A DNA stretch of 21,724 nt from Tritrichomonas musculus (Eukaryota > Parabasalia > Tritrichomonadida > Tritrichomonadidae), in the NCBI GenBank assembly GCA_039105265.1, contig JAPFFF010000486.1, positions 1 to 21,724 on the forward strand, written 5' to 3'. The notes beneath the pieces are model-generated. The model had not been told where the DNA came from and did no database searches. It worked only from the letters and a program-made list of their open reading frames with translations. The position numbers and the translations under genes are program-made. Positions 1 through 8,845 of the stretch are shown one piece after another. How positions within the stretch are numbered: the first letter of the stretch is position 1; every line of letters begins with the position of its first letter.

Positions 1-1
1 A

Positions 2-514
2 AGATTCTTACATGGTGAATGGCAGTTTGTTAGACATCATTCTGGTGATGCAGCAGCAATAGCTGGAGTAGCAGCAGAAGCATATGTAGCAAATAGAATA
101 GGATTATTTAATATTCCAAGTTGGTTCTGTCGTAATGATAACCCAGAAACATTAGCAGAGGAAGATATATTGGATAAGATTCTTGCATGGGCATACCATG
201 AAGAAACTGATGATGAACCTGAACTTGAAATAACAATGGAGGATGCTGATAAAATGATGGTTTTATTTGATACATGTATTAATATTGCAAAGACATATCG
301 CGATACTTTAAAGGGTACAATAGCATTCATGTGCGAGAAAATCAAAGAGCTTGAAAATAAGTCAAGTACAAAACATCCATTAGAAGATATAGATATGACT
401 GTGTATATTACTAAAGCAGAAGTGAAGGAAATGATAGACCAGAAGGATGCATATATTGATACTCTTGAGAAAAGACTTGCAGCACTTGAAGCTAAATGCA
501 CTAACATCGAATGA
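2..514 (+). CDS. Polinton-like gene, acidic coiled-coil protein, 5' partial
   Basis: Open from the left edge (frame 2) to a TGA at 512-514, giving about 170 residues. A methionine-type start inside the window is not needed because the frame is open upstream. The N-terminal visible part is Ala/Gly rich (GDAAAIAGVAAEAYVANRIG region) and may pack as helices. The C-terminal half is charged, with heptad-like Leu/Met/Ile spacing from about residue 75 onward, ending in a predicted coiled coil (DTLEKRLAALEAK). It lies 19 bases upstream of the next element gene, as expected for a compact viral-type gene block. I do not recognise a catalytic motif; a structural or scaffolding role is inference only. 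Confidence 0.5.
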   Translation, partial: RFLHGEWQFVRHHSGDAAAIAGVAAEAYVANRIGLFNIPSWFCRNDNPETLAEEDILDKILAWAYHEETDDEPELEITMEDADKMMVLFDTCINIAKTYRDTLKGTIAFMCEKIKELENKSSTKHPLEDIDMTVYITKAEVKEMIDQKDAYIDTLEKRLAALEAKCTNIE

Positions 515-533
515 GAAGTTTTATTTAACTAAA

Positions 534-2096
534 ATGAGTGATACTACTACAAGATTTAAAGGAGATATACAGTTTAAGATAGGGGATGCTACTCGAAAAG
601 GTAGCCAGTTATTAACCTTGGGTGACTTAGATAACTATGTACAGACAGGTCATTTATTTAATGAGGTCGAAGGTTTACCAGAAGTTGATATTAAAAATAA
701 AAATATACAGTATGTATCATTTGAGTCTTCAACAACAACTTACAATATCCTTAAGTTTGTTAATATGCCTGAAGACTTCATGAATAAGCTCAATGATATA
801 AAAGCCCAAACTAATATATTTAAGATAGTCCTGAGGAAAAATATAGTATATGATACAAGTGGTAATTTAGTCAAGGAGTTCTACATATATGTTAAGGATG
901 GTCAAGTATATTCTCCTTTGATAACTAAAAGTAGTAATGGATGCAGTATAAATAATAGTACCATTATGGGATATATGAATATAGCTTTTGATAGTAAACT
1001 AGACTTCAACCCATATACCTTGTGGCTGAGTGGGGAGTTGAGCATAATGAATGAATATATAACTGATTCTTTACAAACTGAGAAGGCAATAAAGTGTTCT
1101 ATAATAAAAGCTGATAATGCATTAAGTTTACGTAAGAGTGATGTACTATACTTATATAAGCCTACATCAACTAGTCAGGTTGTGATAGATAACAAGAAGT
1201 ATTGGTTACTTCAATGGAACATAGATACTGGATATACTATACCTAATGACTTAGAGTTTAGGTTTAATGAGTATTGTTTTGGTAATAAGTGGTTTTTATC
1301 ATGGGATGGTACAAAATGGGTAGGTGATAACATACAAGGTCATATCAATGGTAGATTAGTTAATGGATTAAATAAGGAGAATGAGTATGGTGAAGATGGT
1401 ACCTACATACAAGTCAAGAGGAGTGAGAGGAACATGAAACTGATTAATAAGCCTAATGACTACTCACCTGATAACCTACTACATTACATGATTCATGGAG
1501 GTAAGTGCAAAATAGACTGTTTTGTAAAATTAAAGACAGGAGAGGTAGAACCTTTTACGAAATATGGTCTAGGCTTCCAAACAAGTCAAGGAGGTACGAA
1601 AGATGGATATGATATAGAAGCAATAAGGTGCTATAAGATGAATAATGCTACTAAAAAATTAGAAACTAGTGCTATTGATGAACTCTACCTAGATATAACT
1701 CTTGAAGGTTCTAAAAATGCAAATAGGTTCTCAGTTCGACCTACAGGAAAAGAAGGCAATGGAGGAGACAAGGTATGGTTGTTCTTACATGGTGTACTTG
1801 ATTCATGTGAACAGCTTGAATATACATATGCAGCTTCGACTACTAATGACTCAAGAGATATTAAGATATATTTAGCTGATGAATATGTTGACCCAATAGA
1901 TGAAGTTCATTGGGATTCAACTACTAACCCATTCGAGTATATCATTAAGCAGCAATTTTATGAAGTATCCCCAAATCCTAATGTGGCAACAACCTTATAT
2001 ACTGATTATAATATTACCTCCTCTAAGATAATTACTGCTGATAGTATTACTACTATGAGGAGTGATTTAAAATTAATATTCATTTTGCAAATGTGA
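534..2096 (+). CDS. Polinton-like structural protein, unknown
   Basis: The frame is open further upstream, but the first ATG that clears the preceding gene is at 534 (MSDTTTRFKGDIQFKIG), giving 520 residues. The composition is rich in beta-formers, Asn, Tyr and Gly, with no signal peptide, membrane span or enzyme motif that I can see. Repeated aromatic/Gly stretches (WLLQWNIDTGY, WFLSWDGTKWVGD near the middle) are compatible with a beta-rich virion or attachment protein. The last dozen codons end where host-like sequence begins, so the natural C-terminus may not be present. Trichomonad Polintons carry several high-copy proteins of this look, but the family assignment is from resemblance, not a search. 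Confidence 0.5.
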   Translation: MSDTTTRFKGDIQFKIGDATRKGSQLLTLGDLDNYVQTGHLFNEVEGLPEVDIKNKNIQYVSFESSTTTYNILKFVNMPEDFMNKLNDIKAQTNIFKIVLRKNIVYDTSGNLVKEFYIYVKDGQVYSPLITKSSNGCSINNSTIMGYMNIAFDSKLDFNPYTLWLSGELSIMNEYITDSLQTEKAIKCSIIKADNALSLRKSDVLYLYKPTSTSQVVIDNKKYWLLQWNIDTGYTIPNDLEFRFNEYCFGNKWFLSWDGTKWVGDNIQGHINGRLVNGLNKENEYGEDGTYIQVKRSERNMKLINKPNDYSPDNLLHYMIHGGKCKIDCFVKLKTGEVEPFTKYGLGFQTSQGGTKDGYDIEAIRCYKMNNATKKLETSAIDELYLDITLEGSKNANRFSVRPTGKEGNGGDKVWLFLHGVLDSCEQLEYTYAASTTNDSRDIKIYLADEYVDPIDEVHWDSTTNPFEYIIKQQFYEVSPNPNVATTLYTDYNITSSKIITADSITTMRSDLKLIFILQM

Positions 2097-2148
2097 CCAA
2101 TTTCCCATTCAAAATCCTTTTTTGAAAATAAAAATTAACTTTTTGTTA

Positions 2149-2154
2149 TCATTT
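2149..2154 (+). promoter_or_regulatory. Initiator (Inr) TCATTT of the kinase gene
   Basis: TCATTT matches the trichomonad initiator consensus TCAYTW. It lies 8 bases upstream of the ATG at 2157 (first base to first base), the very short 5' UTR typical of Trichomonas genes. It supports 2157 rather than 2312 as the natural translation start of the kinase locus. Confidence 0.6.
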
Positions 2155-2156
2155 TT

Positions 2157-2315
2157 ATGTCGGAAGAAATCGTCAAAGAAATATATCAAACCAAAGAAAA
2201 AATTGGTTTTGCGTACGTGTATACCGATCAATGCTCTTTAATTAAAAAAGTTCTTGAAGAGATTCAAGAAAAAGTTTTATCAATACCAGATAACGAAACA
2301 AATAAAACAAAATGA
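2157..2315 (+). CDS. N-terminal segment of TKL kinase in a separate frame (52 aa)
   Basis: A 52-residue ORF starting MSEEIVKEIYQTKEK directly behind an Inr motif and ending at TGA 2313-2315, which overlaps the ATG of the kinase ORF (ATGA at 2312-2315). The sequence is helical and charged (IGFAYVYTDQCSLIKKVLEE). It resembles the helical N-terminus that trichomonad TKL kinases carry immediately before the stretch that opens the downstream ORF (IIQLLKQLSHIIDGF and following). The simplest reading is that these are two parts of one host gene separated by a one-base shift somewhere near 2280-2312, either a real disabling mutation, an assembly error or an unusual overlap. A separate small protein is possible but less likely. 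Confidence 0.55.
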   Translation: MSEEIVKEIYQTKEKIGFAYVYTDQCSLIKKVLEEIQEKVLSIPDNETNKTK

Positions 2316-5188
2316 CAGATATCATCCAACTATTAAAACAATTGAGCCATATTATTGATGGATTTAGACTAGTTAATTGGCGAAAAACTTGCTTTTCAAC
2401 ACAAATTACAAAACCAATCGACGTTCTTCAGAATATAATGAATTCAATCACAACAAATTTTGAAAATCTTGAACCATGCAACACGTTAGAACATAAATAT
2501 GAATTTTCAAAAGAAAATGTTGGTAATGATTTAAAAAGCATTTATGGGATTTTAGCAGATCCTGAACAATTAGACGAACAAGAAGTCAAAAACAAACTCC
2601 AAGAAATTCGAGAATACCTCATTACTATTGATAATCCTCTTGATACAGACATTCCAACGAAGAACACCAAAAAGCATAAGCATCGCCATCACCGAAAAAT
2701 GAAAGACGAATCAGGATATGATTATAAATCATCTCCCATCCCAATTGACCAGCATGACTCAGAAGAAGAAGAATTCAATGATTTCAATAATATTCAAACA
2801 TATAAAATCAAAAAAAGTGACTACACACAAGACCCAATTCCATTCATTTCTACCAAAATGTACAGAATTTACACAGGAAAACTAAATTGTACAAAAGAAG
2901 ATGTCACGATCACCGTGTTAAATCCAGAAAAGAGTTCCGAAGAAAAATTTAAACGTCTTTATAACGTCCTAACCGCAGTTCATCATCCTAACCTTGAAAC
3001 ATTCATTGGTGCTGTTGAATCGCCATTGCCCTATTCATTTGTTACGCGTCGAATTGGTCAGAAACTTCGAGACATCCTCACAAACAGCACGCAAAAAAAT
3101 AAAATTAAATCAACGCACGAAAAAGCGGATCAAAACTTGAATGAATTGTTACCTGGGCAACGGACAATTATTGCTTTTGATGTAGCGTCAGCGATGGCCT
3201 ATCTGCACTCTTTGAATATCATTCATAGAGACCTCAGCTGTTCGACCATTTTGGTTTCATTGAATGACTCGAATGTGACAACCAAAATCACGAATTTTGC
3301 GAACTCTCGCTTCCTTCCAGACGAATCTTCAACGATCACAGCCAAGCCAGTCTCTTCCTCATATTTTATCGCGCCAGAACTGACCATTGAAGGAGACTAT
3401 AACGGCTCAGTTGATGTTTTTTCATTTGGCGGAATTCTTTACGAACTTGCGGTTGGCAAACCACCATTTGCAGGATTCACGCGCAAAGAAGTTGAGAACA
3501 AGATTGAAAAAGGAGAACGTCCACCTTTTCCAGATGGAATATCCAATAGTTTCAGTACACTCATTCGAAAATGCTGGTCACAAAATCCATCAGATAGGCC
3601 TTCATTTGCCGAGATAGTTGACACGATGCTTACTAAGAAGATTTCAGTTTTTGGTGACGAAGGAACAGAAATTGTGAACAAATTCTATTCATCTAAAAAT
3701 ATCAAGAATAACAACTTAAAGAATTGTATTGATATTTTTGAAACAATTTGTCAGCAAATCCAAAATTCTGAACTTTACAGTCATGAATGTGTTCGAATTC
3801 GTCCGTTACTTCTTGGCTATCGTTGCCTTCTTCAGACATCAGAATTTGCAACACAAGAAGAGGTAAATCTCAGTGAGAGAGATTATGTTCATCTCGGTTA
3901 TTTGAGAGTCTTACTTGAAAATTTGTCAAATGTTATTTCAATGACAAATGGAGATAAATGGTCCAATATTGCTTGGGACATTTCATCCACAGAAATCTCA
4001 AAGAACATTCATTCTTTAATGGAACAAATCTATGTTGAAATGACGGAATTGGGCTTCACAGTTACTAAGTATGACTATTCGAATTCCGATCTACTCAATG
4101 ACTATCGAATTCTTTACTTGATTTTCAGTGAACATGAAGAAGAAGAAGAAGGGAGAGCGAAACTTTTGGAAATTGAGAATTTCATGAAAGAGAGGAACAT
4201 TGAAATCTCAACCAGAGAGAAAGTGACCGATGAAAGGATCAAAAACATTCTTGTTAAATATAAAGATTATCGAATTGACAAGAATGACTTTGAAAAGTTG
4301 AATAACATTGGATATGGAGTTAGCGCTTCAGTTTTTTCTGGCAAACAAAAATCTACAGGTAAATTTGTTGCAATTAAAGAATTTAAAAAAGATTATCTTG
4401 AGAATGAAAATGCTCATTATTATTTGAAGAATGAGATATTCTATCTTTGTCAATTACATAACGATTATTTAGTCAAATTCATTGGATTCAATAATGAGCC
4501 AGGTGAACAATTGTGGCTTGTTACAGAATACTATGAAAATGGCAATTTATATTATATGATACAGAATGGATCACTTGATCCATTCATGAAGACTAAGATT
4601 GCATTTGAAATTGCCCAAGGAATGAAATTTCTTCATTCAAAACGAGTCATTCACCGTGATCTAAAGACGTTGAATATATTGATGGATAAAGATAATAATC
4701 CAAAGATTGCAGATTTTGGTTATGCTCGAAATAATTTGTCATTTTACAAAACGAATCGAATTGGCACATCATGCTACATGGCACCAGAAGTTATACTTGG
4801 GAATTTTTATGATTACAAGGCAGATGTCTTTTCATATGGAATGATCTTGTACGAGCTTTATTCAAATGACCTCCCTTACTCATGGATCGACAGCTCAATG
4901 GTTGAGGATGCGATCATTGATAAAAAACCTCTGCAATTTAATTACGAGATTTCCGATTCACTGAAGAAGCTCATCTTTTCTTGCTTAGAATATGAATCCA
5001 AACGACGACCTTCATTTGAAGATATTGTATATCGAATGATTGAAGAAAACATTTCATTTATTGGCTCCCCAGCAAACGAAGTTTTGGAAATGTACCGAGA
5101 GAAGAAAGAAAAGATTGAAAAAGAAAAAAAATCTGAATTGAAATCTCATGATTCTTCAATATTTAATAGTCAAATACTTGACTTTTAA
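2312..5188 (+). CDS. TKL-family protein kinase, pseudokinase plus active kinase domain
   Basis: 958 residues from the first in-frame ATG. Residues 1-110 are a helical N-terminal domain, 118-140 a Lys/His-rich basic patch (KKHKHRHHRK), followed by an acidic stretch (SEEEEFND). Kinase domain 1 (about 170-445) keeps HRD (305-307) and APE but lacks the VAIK lysine (VTITV), has Ser/Thr where HRDLK..N needs Lys and Asn (HRDLSCSTIL), and has NFA (328-330) for DFG, so it should be a pseudokinase. A linker domain (about 446-655) separates it from kinase domain 2 (about 660-925), which has a Gly-rich loop (GYGVSASV), VAIK with K689, HRDLKTLN (H781), DFG (D801) and APE, so it should be catalytically active. 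A charged coiled tail (EKKEKIEKEKK) ends the protein. The stop overlaps TAAA, the trichomonad poly(A) signal. Cytosolic signalling kinase; substrate unknown. See the N-terminal frame problem at 2157-2315. Confidence 0.85.
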   Translation: MTDIIQLLKQLSHIIDGFRLVNWRKTCFSTQITKPIDVLQNIMNSITTNFENLEPCNTLEHKYEFSKENVGNDLKSIYGILADPEQLDEQEVKNKLQEIREYLITIDNPLDTDIPTKNTKKHKHRHHRKMKDESGYDYKSSPIPIDQHDSEEEEFNDFNNIQTYKIKKSDYTQDPIPFISTKMYRIYTGKLNCTKEDVTITVLNPEKSSEEKFKRLYNVLTAVHHPNLETFIGAVESPLPYSFVTRRIGQKLRDILTNSTQKNKIKSTHEKADQNLNELLPGQRTIIAFDVASAMAYLHSLNIIHRDLSCSTILVSLNDSNVTTKITNFANSRFLPDESSTITAKPVSSSYFIAPELTIEGDYNGSVDVFSFGGILYELAVGKPPFAGFTRKEVENKIEKGERPPFPDGISNSFSTLIRKCWSQNPSDRPSFAEIVDTMLTKKISVFGDEGTEIVNKFYSSKNIKNNNLKNCIDIFETICQQIQNSELYSHECVRIRPLLLGYRCLLQTSEFATQEEVNLSERDYVHLGYLRVLLENLSNVISMTNGDKWSNIAWDISSTEISKNIHSLMEQIYVEMTELGFTVTKYDYSNSDLLNDYRILYLIFSEHEEEEEGRAKLLEIENFMKERNIEISTREKVTDERIKNILVKYKDYRIDKNDFEKLNNIGYGVSASVFSGKQKSTGKFVAIKEFKKDYLENENAHYYLKNEIFYLCQLHNDYLVKFIGFNNEPGEQLWLVTEYYENGNLYYMIQNGSLDPFMKTKIAFEIAQGMKFLHSKRVIHRDLKTLNILMDKDNNPKIADFGYARNNLSFYKTNRIGTSCYMAPEVILGNFYDYKADVFSYGMILYELYSNDLPYSWIDSSMVEDAIIDKKPLQFNYEISDSLKKLIFSCLEYESKRRPSFEDIVYRMIEENISFIGSPANEVLEMYREKKEKIEKEKKSELKSHDSSIFNSQILDF

Positions 5189-5429
5189 ATGATTAACTTT
5201 AATAATAATAAAAAAAATTTTTCAGTGCTAATAAAATAAAATATCATCACACCCTTTCAAAGAGTTGTATATTGATTATTTTTTTTTATAAAATTAAAAG
5301 TTAAAATATTTTTAAGAGAATTATGATAAGAAAGATAATAATAGATAAGATTGAATGAAAAAGATTAATATAGATGAGAGATAAGAGAATAAATTATATT
5401 ACCAATTTCAAATATCATTCAATATTTCT
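5189..5429. other. AT-rich intergenic region with purine-biased tract
   Basis: No gene seen. About 5310-5395 is strikingly purine-rich on the plus strand (runs of GAGA/GATAAGA type) in otherwise plain AT-rich DNA. No initiator motif clearly placed for a gene. Confidence 0.5.
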
Positions 5430-6438
5430 ATGAACACTAATAATATATTATATGCGTTATTTCAAAACATGATCGTTTCCATTTGGAGATTTTCTTGTGA
5501 TAAACCAACTTTCTTTTTATGATAATAGCTCATAATTACCGAATAATGCTATCTTCAACGAATGTGAATTCATTGATTGTGGAGAAGATATGTCAACTGA
5601 AGGAGGCAGTTCTGTCTATGTTAGGAACACACGTGAAGTTGGCAAGAATGTCACACTTGAAAACCTCAATTTCGACGGTTGCAAAGCTCAATACGGTGGT
5701 GCAGTTTATATTTACTCTGAATCATCATCGACAACTGTCTCCATTAAAAGTTGTGTTTTCACAAAGAATTCGGCTTCTGAAGAAGAAAAAGAAAACCAAT
5801 TATTCGGTGGATGTGCAATCTATTTAACTGCACTTTTAGCAAAAGTTTTACGTTGCAGGTTTTCGGGAAATATTGGAACAAGTGTCAAGCTCATCAATGA
5901 ATTTGAAAAGACTCTTGATGGTGGATCGTTCATTCTTTTAAGTAATAGTTATTTCGTTTTAATTGCTGAATGCGAGTTCACTGACACCGATGACTTGTCA
6001 ACTTCTTCTCTCTATTACTTACGTGGAAAGAACGCTGTCTCTGCTGAGTTGAGTGATTGTTCATTCACCGAAAAATTAATGCCTGGTGCTCACATTATCG
6101 ATGGAGCGAGCACAAGTGAAAGTGGGCATAAACTTACTGTTAAGAATTGTGAGTTCGACGATACTAAAGAGAACTCAATTGGCTACTTAGGAAAGAGTTC
6201 TTTGAACGCTAATAATAAGATTAGTAGCTACATTTCAATTGACTTCAAAGATCAAGTATTTAAGACCGTTGAAAAAGAAGTCAAAAAAGAAAATAGTCCT
6301 TATTTACTATCAACAAAAATGATAGCTTTGATTGCATCTTGTGCTGTTGCCATCATTGTTGGATTGGTAGTCTTAGTTCTTAAAAAGAAGAAATTTAATA
6401 TTCAAGAAGAAGATCATTCAAACGAAAGTGATCTTTAA
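5430..6438 (+). pseudogene. Pmp-like beta-helix type I membrane protein, 5'-degraded
   Basis: The main open part is 5590-6438 (282 residues from the first ATG; frame open back to 5536). It shows beta-helix repeats with the GGA and FxxN motifs of Chlamydia polymorphic membrane proteins, a family expanded in Trichomonas (GGAVYIY at about 36-42, FTKN 57-60, GGCAIYL 73-79, FSGN 91-94), regularly spaced Cys, one membrane span at about 245-265 and a short acidic tail (EEDHSNESDL). There is no signal peptide. In the 5536 frame a TAA at 5533 closes it, while a short stretch from ATG 5430 (CDKPTFF) in another frame looks like upstream coding sequence of the same gene. Typical family members are several hundred residues longer at the N-terminus, so this is best read as a truncated, frame-shifted host pseudogene. 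The open part could still be transcribed. Confidence 0.65.
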
Positions 6439-6677
6439 AACAAATTTAATTAGTAACATTTAATGAAATTGGTAATTTTTTTTTTTTTTAAAATAGAAGT
6501 TGCAACTTTTTGAAAACGAATAAAAATAAAACCATTCAATCCTTAAGTATGGAAAAAAAGTAGGTCAATTTCCATTTATTATCTAAACATATAATAATTT
6601 CTGCATTGCAGTTTTAGAAGATTATTTAAACTTTTATTGAAAATAATTTAAGTCCATGTGAATTTCGACATATCAAA

Positions 6678-7138
6678 TCAATCATATGTTTGGAAGACGC
6701 AAGAAGGACTACATTCCATCTTATCAAACATCTTATCATAGTCTATATTTCGATTTTCAATAAATGAAGATGCTTTTCCAGCTCTATTTGCTACACTTAT
6801 TCAACTCGTTACATCTTCGAAAACTAAAACATTTGAAGGATCAAAATTTCCCAATTTTTCTGCACATTTTAGGAAAATTTCAGGATATGGTTTCAATTTA
6901 CTGTCATCATTTAAAGCTATAACCACATTGAATATGCTTAGAATATCAAGTTTATTTGAAAATTTAATTCTTGTTATATCTTCATCAGCTTTAGTGGCGA
7001 GACCAATTTTATTGCCTCTTTTGTCATCGGATTTCCTATAACCAGGTTTATCGTATCGATGTATGCACCAAGCGTATCTAGGACAGTACCATCGTTGTCA
7101 AATATGATAACTTTGATTGGATACTTCCAGTATACCAT
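6678..7138 (-). pseudogene. HAD-superfamily phosphatase (beta-phosphoglucomutase-like) relic
   Basis: Reading leftwards from ATG at 7138: MVYWKYPIKVIIFDNDGTVLD gives HAD motif I (DNDGT with the nucleophile Asp and acid/base Asp). After a frame change the same strand gives motif II (IGLATKA), the motif III Lys region (KLKPYPEIF) and motif IV (VLVFEDVTS), followed by a TGA where the family has Gly. The cap domain of roughly 70 residues expected between motifs I and II is almost entirely missing. About 150 codons remain of a family normally near 220 residues. With one internal deletion, at least one frameshift and one stop, it is a dead host gene, although its Inr is still present. Host housekeeping-type family, probably once a sugar-phosphate phosphatase. 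Confidence 0.7.
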
Positions 7139-7144
7139 TGCTGA

Positions 7145-7150
7145 AAATGA
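7145..7150 (-). promoter_or_regulatory. Initiator (Inr) of the HAD relic
   Basis: On the minus strand TCATTT sits 12 bases before the ATG of the HAD relic, matching TCAYTW. A preserved promoter in front of a broken gene suggests recent inactivation or continued transcription. Confidence 0.5.
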
Positions 7151-7186
7151 AATTACTATGTCTTATTTTATTTATTGTAAGTATTT

Positions 7187-7204
7187 ACATGACAATTGTC
7201 ATGT
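7187..7204. repeat. Perfect 18-bp palindrome
   Basis: ACATGACAATTGTCATGT reads the same on both strands. It lies about 37 bases upstream of the HAD relic's Inr. Could be a dimeric regulator site or chance; no second copy was seen in the window. Confidence 0.5.
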
Positions 7205-7232
7205 TTTTTATAAATTTAATGTATTAAGAAAC

Positions 7233-7270
7233 TCAAATCATGGATGTTTACTAAGAAACTCATGATTTGA
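7233..7270. repeat. 10-bp inverted repeat, hairpin
   Basis: TCAAATCATG (7233-7242) is matched by CATGATTTGA (7261-7270) with an 18-base loop. No run of T or A marks it as a terminator. Function unknown. Confidence 0.4.
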
Positions 7271-7523
7271 TCTCCAAGTTTTTCAAATTTAAATCTTTTA
7301 AAATTATGATTAGTAATTTTGCAAACAAACAGATTAGAACATAATTACTTTATAAGGTTTTCATAAGAATGAATGAAAGATAAAAAAATTTTTTTTCTTG
7401 GGATAACTTTTTGAATGATAAAATATTTCTGAAGATTCTATCGTTTTTTTAATTTTTGTTTATTCATATGTTATTTTCAACAGAATATGCAAATTATTTA
7501 TATAATGTTAAACCAAATTCAAG

Positions 7524-7595
7524 TTGAGTATGCTTCATTTTTTTCATTATTCATCAGAAGATATTTAACTCCAATTGAGTATGCTTCATTTTTTT
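7524..7595 (+). repeat. Direct repeat of about 21 bp, two copies
   Basis: TTGAGTATGCTTCATTTTTT (plus one more T) occurs at 7524-7544 and 7575-7595, spaced 51 bases. Translated in frame with the ankyrin-family relic that follows, both copies give EYASFF, a phrase typical of the DUF3447 region, so this is probably a short internal duplication in a decaying gene. Confidence 0.6.
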
Positions 7596-8105
7596 GATCC
7601 TATAAAATTATTCCGTATCTAAAATTGGTCGATGCTTATTTATGCAATTCATAGTGGAAATAGCAGACTAATTCGCATGATTGAAGATGAGCTTGCAGCT
7701 GGACAAGAAGAAGAAGAAAATTATAAAGATTTCTTTGTTGAATCTACCAAGTGTCATCACAACGAGATTGCTGACTACATGTGTTACAAAATCGATGAAA
7801 ATGAAAGACTTTCGTTATCATTAGAATTTCATAATTTTTATTCATTTTCAGCAGAAGAAATCAGCAACATTTTGATGGAAAAGTTGTTCTATATTGCATG
7901 TAAATATGTAAACATTACAGTTATGTATAAAATATTGAAGCAGTATAAAAAGTGGAAGCACTTTTTTAAAAAATTTTCAGAATTTTTTTTCAAAAATCAA
8001 TTTTTTTCTCATCATATATTAAAGTTATCCAAAAGTAAAATATACCAAAATGCTAAGCGTTTAATACTTTTTATAAATAACTATGACATTTTTATATTAG
8101 ACTAA
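7524..8105 (+). pseudogene. DUF3447/ankyrin-family protein relic
   Basis: The open part is 7632-8105 (157 codons from ATG). Phrases such as LIYAIHSGNSRLIRMIE and FFVESTKCHHNEIADYM are characteristic of the DUF3447 region that precedes ankyrin repeats in the large trichomonad ankyrin family. Just upstream, in other frames, EYASFF and YKIIPYLKLVDA continue the same domain, so at least one frameshift separates them. The normal N-terminal 150 or so residues and all ankyrin repeats are absent. After about residue 100 the sequence becomes Lys/Phe-rich low complexity and no longer looks like the family. Host pseudogene, cytosolic scaffold family. Confidence 0.65.
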
Positions 8106-8845
8106 AGTCAGAGAATTTTTCGAATGAAGAAGAAGAGAAAATATAATGCATTTTATTAGTAGCACTGTGCATTATTTCAAAATTAAATTGGATATATTGA
8201 TTCTATATATGCTACCACATAATAAATAAAAATAAAACTATAGCCATTATTATTAACATTTATGATAAAAATAGAAATTTATTTTTTTTTAAGGCCGTTT
8301 AAATTTTATGAAAATTTTAAATTGTTGAAATTCTTGTTTTGAAGAGTAATTTAGTTAAATTAGTTTTTCACTGAAATAAAACATTCTAATAACTAAGTTA
8401 AGATTATATCAAACCTTGATCATATTCATTATTTATTAATTTATATTTATAAAATATTCAATAAATGAATATGATGAAAAATTTAATTATTTACAACAAA
8501 TATATCATTTTTGTGTTACGATAAACGTGAGAATATAATTAGCATATGTCACAAATATATTACCCTAATTATTACATTTTGAATCTAATTATATCTTTAG
8601 ATGAGTCGGATTTGATGACAAATAAGGGAAATTGACAAAATGAAATAAAAATTCATTTTCAAGTAAAAAAAAACTAATTTAATAGGATTATATCATTATT
8701 TATTGATTTAAAAGTATTGTAATTTATATAATATTCATTTATTAGTTAAAATGAATGATTAATTCTGATCATTTACATATTGTGAATTTACATAAAAAAA
8801 ACCTAAATGTACAATAAAAATAATCATACAAAGCCTAAATTAATA
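8106..8845. other. AT-rich gene-free region
   Basis: No coding signal in either strand. It holds A/T runs and short imperfect inverted repeats built on TCATTATTTATT / AATAAATGAATATG (about 8420-8475 and again more weakly 8690-8760), which could be chance in such biased DNA. Confidence 0.5.

Larger units (their letters stand above)
1..2096 (+). mobile_element. Polinton/Maverick-like element, left fragment
   Basis: Two closely packed plus-strand genes (2-514 and 534-2096) with codon use and spacing unlike the kinase gene that follows. The first runs in from the left edge. The segment resembles the structural-gene part of trichomonad Polintons, and a second Polinton-like segment with a recognisable adenovirus/Ulp1-like protease lies at the right end of the window. 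No terminal inverted repeat or target duplication was found at the inner end, which meets host sequence close to 2096, so this looks like a truncated fragment or a rearranged edge. The two genes visible here are open. The family call is from resemblance only; a polymerase or integrase gene would have to lie outside the window. Confidence 0.55.

Noticed and set aside
37-507. Long minus-strand ORF opposite the first Polinton-like gene.
   Set aside because: Ser/Ile-rich shadow of the plus-strand coding frame; no start context or motif.
2214-2318. Possible intron in the kinase N-terminus: GTACGT fits the trichomonad 5' splice consensus GTAYGT, and GACAG follows about 100 bases later.
   Set aside because: The 3' end lacks the ACTAACACACAG-type motif, and splicing to CAG at 2318 does not give the kinase frame; the intervening codons also look like genuine kinase N-terminus.
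3387-3681. ORFs on both strands inside the kinase gene.
   Set aside because: Alternative-frame shadows of the first kinase domain.
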